A stretch of 5,832 bases of DNA from an uncultured Ruminococcus sp. (GTDB lineage Bacteria > Bacillota > Clostridia > Oscillospirales > Ruminococcaceae). Numbering within the stretch: the first letter of the stretch is position 1; each line of letters opens with the position of its first letter. Below the pieces are notes generated by a model that had not been told where the DNA came from, did no database searches, and worked only from the letters and a program-made list of their open reading frames with translations. Positions 3,497-5,832 of the stretch are shown one piece after another. Made by a program: the position numbers and the translations under genes. Location: contig CAJKFZ010000168.1 in the NCBI GenBank assembly GCA_905199285.1, positions 1-5,832 on the forward strand. Reading direction: 5' to 3'.

Positions 3497-5761
3497 TTAA
3501 ATCAAATTATAATTCTGAATAACATTACGCACTGTTTTACCATTCAATGTTGCTGCCGGGTAAAGCAATTTCTTCCCTCTAAGCAATTCTATAAATTTCT
3601 GTTTTCCTTCCGCAAAATATCCACACTCTGAGCACCACGACTTGTAAGCTTCATAAGCCTCTTTAGCCGTACATCCTCCGCCTTGACACTCTTCAAGACA
3701 TTCATCAACGAAGTTGCCTATCTTATCAGACTGCTGGGCATATTGCCTTGTTGCAACGGCTACCGTCATCGGTGGCTTTAATCCCTCTTGGCGGAATAGT
3801 TTCAAGCCCTCGATGCACCAGTTGAACAATCCGGAAATATTCTCCTGTGTTCTAAGGCGATCTTTGAGGTTAATATCCTGCTCCTCCGGCGTAAAATGAC
3901 GGTTAAACTCAATTACATTGATTCTATTGCTTGTGAAAAGAGTTTCATCAAGAACTTTCGGAAGATAATTTGTATTGATAAAAAGTGTAAACTGCGGAAC
4001 ATACTCAAACGAGCCTTGAAACAGAAATCTTGCCGTTATAGTATCCCGACCTGTGAGAGTTTTCAGCAATGCCGCATCAAACGCCATACTTTGAGGCGGT
4101 TCGCTCACATTCAGAAAACGACAGCCCGCAAGCCTTGCTATATCCTCAGAAGCATTTCGACTATCCTTGTTTTTACGGATTGCAAGCACTTCCGGCTGTG
4201 CCGATCTTGCATATCCGTTTGAATCTCCGAGCATATATGATACGGTACTTACTAAGGTGGATTTGCCGTTTCTCGTAGTCGCTCCGTAGAGTATGAAGCA
4301 CGTTTCAAGACTACATTGTCCGCTTAAGCTATATCCGACAGCCTTTTGAAGATACTGGACTTTATCTCTGTCATGAGGCAGTACGTCATTAATAAACTTG
4401 TTCCAGTCTTCAGAAATCGCCTTTTCATCATAGACCACATTCGATATCTTCGTTATGTAATCCTCGCTGTTATGAGGTCGAAATTTCATCGTATCAAGTT
4501 CAAAAGTGCCGTTCTGACAATTGAACAGATTCGGATTTTTGTCCAGCTCCTCAGAGCTGATATAACAGCAGTCAGCAGCATCCTTAATAAGCGTATCACG
4601 CTTGTTTTTACTACCGAATTTGCCGTAATATTCACGATAGAGCTTTTGGGTTGGCTCGTCCTCAATAGAAACTGTGTAGATCATAAGCGCATCAAAAAGC
4701 TGTTTAGCCTTTACATGAACGACCATACCGCCATTGTCTATCTTCCAGACTTTGCCGTTATAGAAATACCATTCCTTTGCGGTAGTGTTATACCTGACTT
4801 CATTCCGAGACATATCCGCAAACAGCTCTCTCGACCCTCTGTCACTATAGTGATAATTCAACGGATTTAGCTCCGCAAGGCGGCTGATAAGTTCCTCATT
4901 ATGTTTAAGACATTTATTGGCAATATAGCTTTTGCGCTCTGCTTCTGTATATTCAGTTTTAGGAAAGAGAGGAGCAGACTTTGTGTATATCTCAGATACT
5001 TTGACCGCTTCAATCAACATTCTCTTAGCTTCGTCATGCCCTACGACTTCAACAATATCAGATATATCTCCCTTTTGTTTCAGTTCCGGATAAATGCGTT
5101 CTGACGGTATCAGGCGAACACTTTCGGCAACTTTACACAAGCTCTCGGCTGTGACCTTGCCGTGTTCTCTGCCCGGTTCATCATTATCTGTGAGGATTAT
5201 AACGGCTTTTCCTCTGAAATACTCGTTATGCCCCTTATTCCAGCTTGTCCGCCCTCCGGCTCCGTTAGGAGAACAGCTCGCCCGGAATCCCATTCTTTCG
5301 AGAGTTTCAACATCCTTTTCGCCTTCAGCGATTATAACAGTCTTTCCCTCTTTTAGATTATGAACATGATACGGCGGTACTTTCAAGCCATTCAGACCTT
5401 TAATATATTTATCGTCCTCATATCGTTCCCATAGTGCGGTTTTACTTCCTCCGCCTTTATTAAATATGGTCTTTCGAGCAACAGGCTTTCCCTCTGTATC
5501 AGTGTAAATATGCTCCCTGAGCTTAATCCATGCCGTTTTCTGAGACTTAGGCGGAAAGAAATCCGCCTTTTTCAGTCCCGATGCCTGCACGATCTCATTA
5601 AACGTACAACCCTTTTTGCAATCCAGAAGAGTCTTTCCCTCTGACTCTGATATGTACAAATGTCCTTTACTATCTCCGCAGGACGGACAATTTGCTGAAT
5701 ATTGATTTTCCCCGACTTGCTTTACATTTTGAAAATGAGCGATAATTTCTTGCAATATCAA
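3497..5761 (-). CDS. Phage/plasmid primase-helicase, zinc finger + TOPRIM + SF3 (D5/P4 type), 754 aa
   Basis: A self-contained replication protein that makes RNA primers and unwinds DNA at an element's own origin. Domains in order: zinc ribbon with C25-x2-C28 and C48-x3-C52; a linker; a TOPRIM core with AEGEKD (E146) and ILTDNDEPGRE (D192, D194), the metal-binding residues; a D5_N-like region (about 300-475); and an SF3 helicase with Walker A GATTRNGKST (493-502), Walker B-like RFLNVSEPP (548-556, E554), sensor LFINTNYLP (593-601, N598) and arginine-finger candidate R613 in SNRINVIEF. Residues about 670-754 form the usual winged-helix-like tail (QSDKIGNFVDECLEECQ onward), a likely DNA-binding part. 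All catalytic motifs are intact. The start is TTG at 5761, chosen because AAGGCGGTGA (5766-5775) lies just upstream; no in-frame ATG is near. P4 alpha-type proteins are the closest named relatives; T7 gp4 differs in having a RecA-type helicase. Confidence 0.94.
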   Translation of the reverse strand: MILQEIIAHFQNVKQVGENQYSANCPSCGDSKGHLYISESEGKTLLDCKKGCTFNEIVQASGLKKADFFPPKSQKTAWIKLREHIYTDTEGKPVARKTIFNKGGGSKTALWERYEDDKYIKGLNGLKVPPYHVHNLKEGKTVIIAEGEKDVETLERMGFRASCSPNGAGGRTSWNKGHNEYFRGKAVIILTDNDEPGREHGKVTAESLCKVAESVRLIPSERIYPELKQKGDISDIVEVVGHDEAKRMLIEAVKVSEIYTKSAPLFPKTEYTEAERKSYIANKCLKHNEELISRLAELNPLNYHYSDRGSRELFADMSRNEVRYNTTAKEWYFYNGKVWKIDNGGMVVHVKAKQLFDALMIYTVSIEDEPTQKLYREYYGKFGSKNKRDTLIKDAADCCYISSEELDKNPNLFNCQNGTFELDTMKFRPHNSEDYITKISNVVYDEKAISEDWNKFINDVLPHDRDKVQYLQKAVGYSLSGQCSLETCFILYGATTRNGKSTLVSTVSYMLGDSNGYARSAQPEVLAIRKNKDSRNASEDIARLAGCRFLNVSEPPQSMAFDAALLKTLTGRDTITARFLFQGSFEYVPQFTLFINTNYLPKVLDETLFTSNRINVIEFNRHFTPEEQDINLKDRLRTQENISGLFNWCIEGLKLFRQEGLKPPMTVAVATRQYAQQSDKIGNFVDECLEECQGGGCTAKEAYEAYKSWCSECGYFAEGKQKFIELLRGKKLLYPAATLNGKTVRNVIQNYNLI

Positions 5762-5765
5762 ATTA

Positions 5766-5775
5766 TCACCGCCTT
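5766..5775 (-). promoter_or_regulatory. Ribosome binding site that decides the primase TTG start
   Basis: AAGGCGGTGA on the minus strand differs by one base from the full anti-16S complement AAGGAGGTGA. It sits 4 nt before TTG at 5761 (core GGCGG further back, at normal spacing) and its first two bases overlap the TAA of the upstream gene, suggesting coupled translation. Confidence 0.7.
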
Positions 5776-5832
5776 ATTCACTAAAATTATTGATAAAGTC
5801 CTCAACAGGTTTTAAAGCTGCTTCTGCACTTG
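5774..5832 (-). CDS. 3' end of an upstream gene, product unknown (partial)
   Basis: The last 18 codons and TAA of a gene running in from beyond the window, ending SAEAALKPVEDFINNFSE. The other two minus-strand frames are closed in this stretch. Its stop lies 12 nt before the primase TTG and overlaps the primase RBS, so the two genes are surely co-transcribed. The tail is too short and plain (acidic, helical) to name. By position it could be a single-strand binding, polymerase or recombination accessory protein of the same replication module, but the sequence does not show this. Confidence 0.65.
   Translation of the reverse strand, partial: SAEAALKPVEDFINNFSE

Noticed and set aside
3320..3631. 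Plus-strand ORF of 103 codons
   Set aside because: It runs through the repeat array and into the 3' end of the primase gene on the other strand; no RBS, and its composition reflects the repeats.
4346..4870. Plus-strand ORF of 174 codons
   Set aside because: It lies wholly opposite the primase-helicase D5_N/helicase region, has no Shine-Dalgarno and no recognisable domain; it is a shadow of the real gene. The same holds for the plus frames at 3714-3899, 3896-4222, 4069-4278, 4901-5104, 5094-5363 and 5162-5356.

Overview
The window looks like part of a mobile genetic element, most likely a prophage, phage-plasmid or plasmid-like satellite, from a low-GC Gram-positive bacterium (Bacillota, probably a gut Clostridia/Oscillospiraceae-type host). 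The signs are AT-rich DNA, strong AGGAGG-type ribosome binding sites, consensus sigma-A promoters, one TTG start with a near-perfect Shine-Dalgarno, and genes typical of phage or plasmid replication modules. Host and element type are inferred; no integrase, capsid, relaxase or host gene lies in the window.

Layout. (1) 1-763: no convincing gene, only fragmentary minus-strand frames and short palindromes; possibly decayed sequence. (2) 764-1560, minus strand: a complete compact transcription unit with a consensus promoter (1532-1560), a 91-aa coiled-coil protein (1192-1467), a possible overlapping 69-aa ORF, tiny ORFs, a 57-aa protein (822-995) and an intrinsic terminator with a GAGA loop (764-789). 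(3) 1601-2394, plus strand: a divergent toxin-antitoxin-like operon with a consensus promoter (1609-1637), a Cro/CI-type HTH regulator (1696-1908), a RelE/ParE-family toxin (1908-2150), a small acidic putative antitoxin (2164-2352) and a hairpin terminator. (4) 2572-3236, minus strand: a 37-aa ORF coupled by an ATGA overlap to an ERCC4-family nuclease. (5) 3237-3496: a non-coding segment dense in direct and inverted repeats. (6) 3497-5761, minus strand: a 754-aa primase-helicase with a zinc finger, TOPRIM and SF3 (D5/P4-type) helicase. (7) 5774-5832, minus strand: the 3' end of one more gene.

How the parts may work together. The primase-helicase and ERCC4 nuclease look like a DNA replication/recombination module, and the repeats between them could be an origin or an operator region. 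The divergent region 1523-1637 holds three related 20-bp operator-like sequences whose starts are 46 and 23 bp apart. One overlaps the leftward promoter and one the rightward promoter, so the HTH protein may control both its own TA operon and the leftward unit. This would tie a stabilisation (addiction) cassette to the element's own gene control; it is inference and needs binding data.
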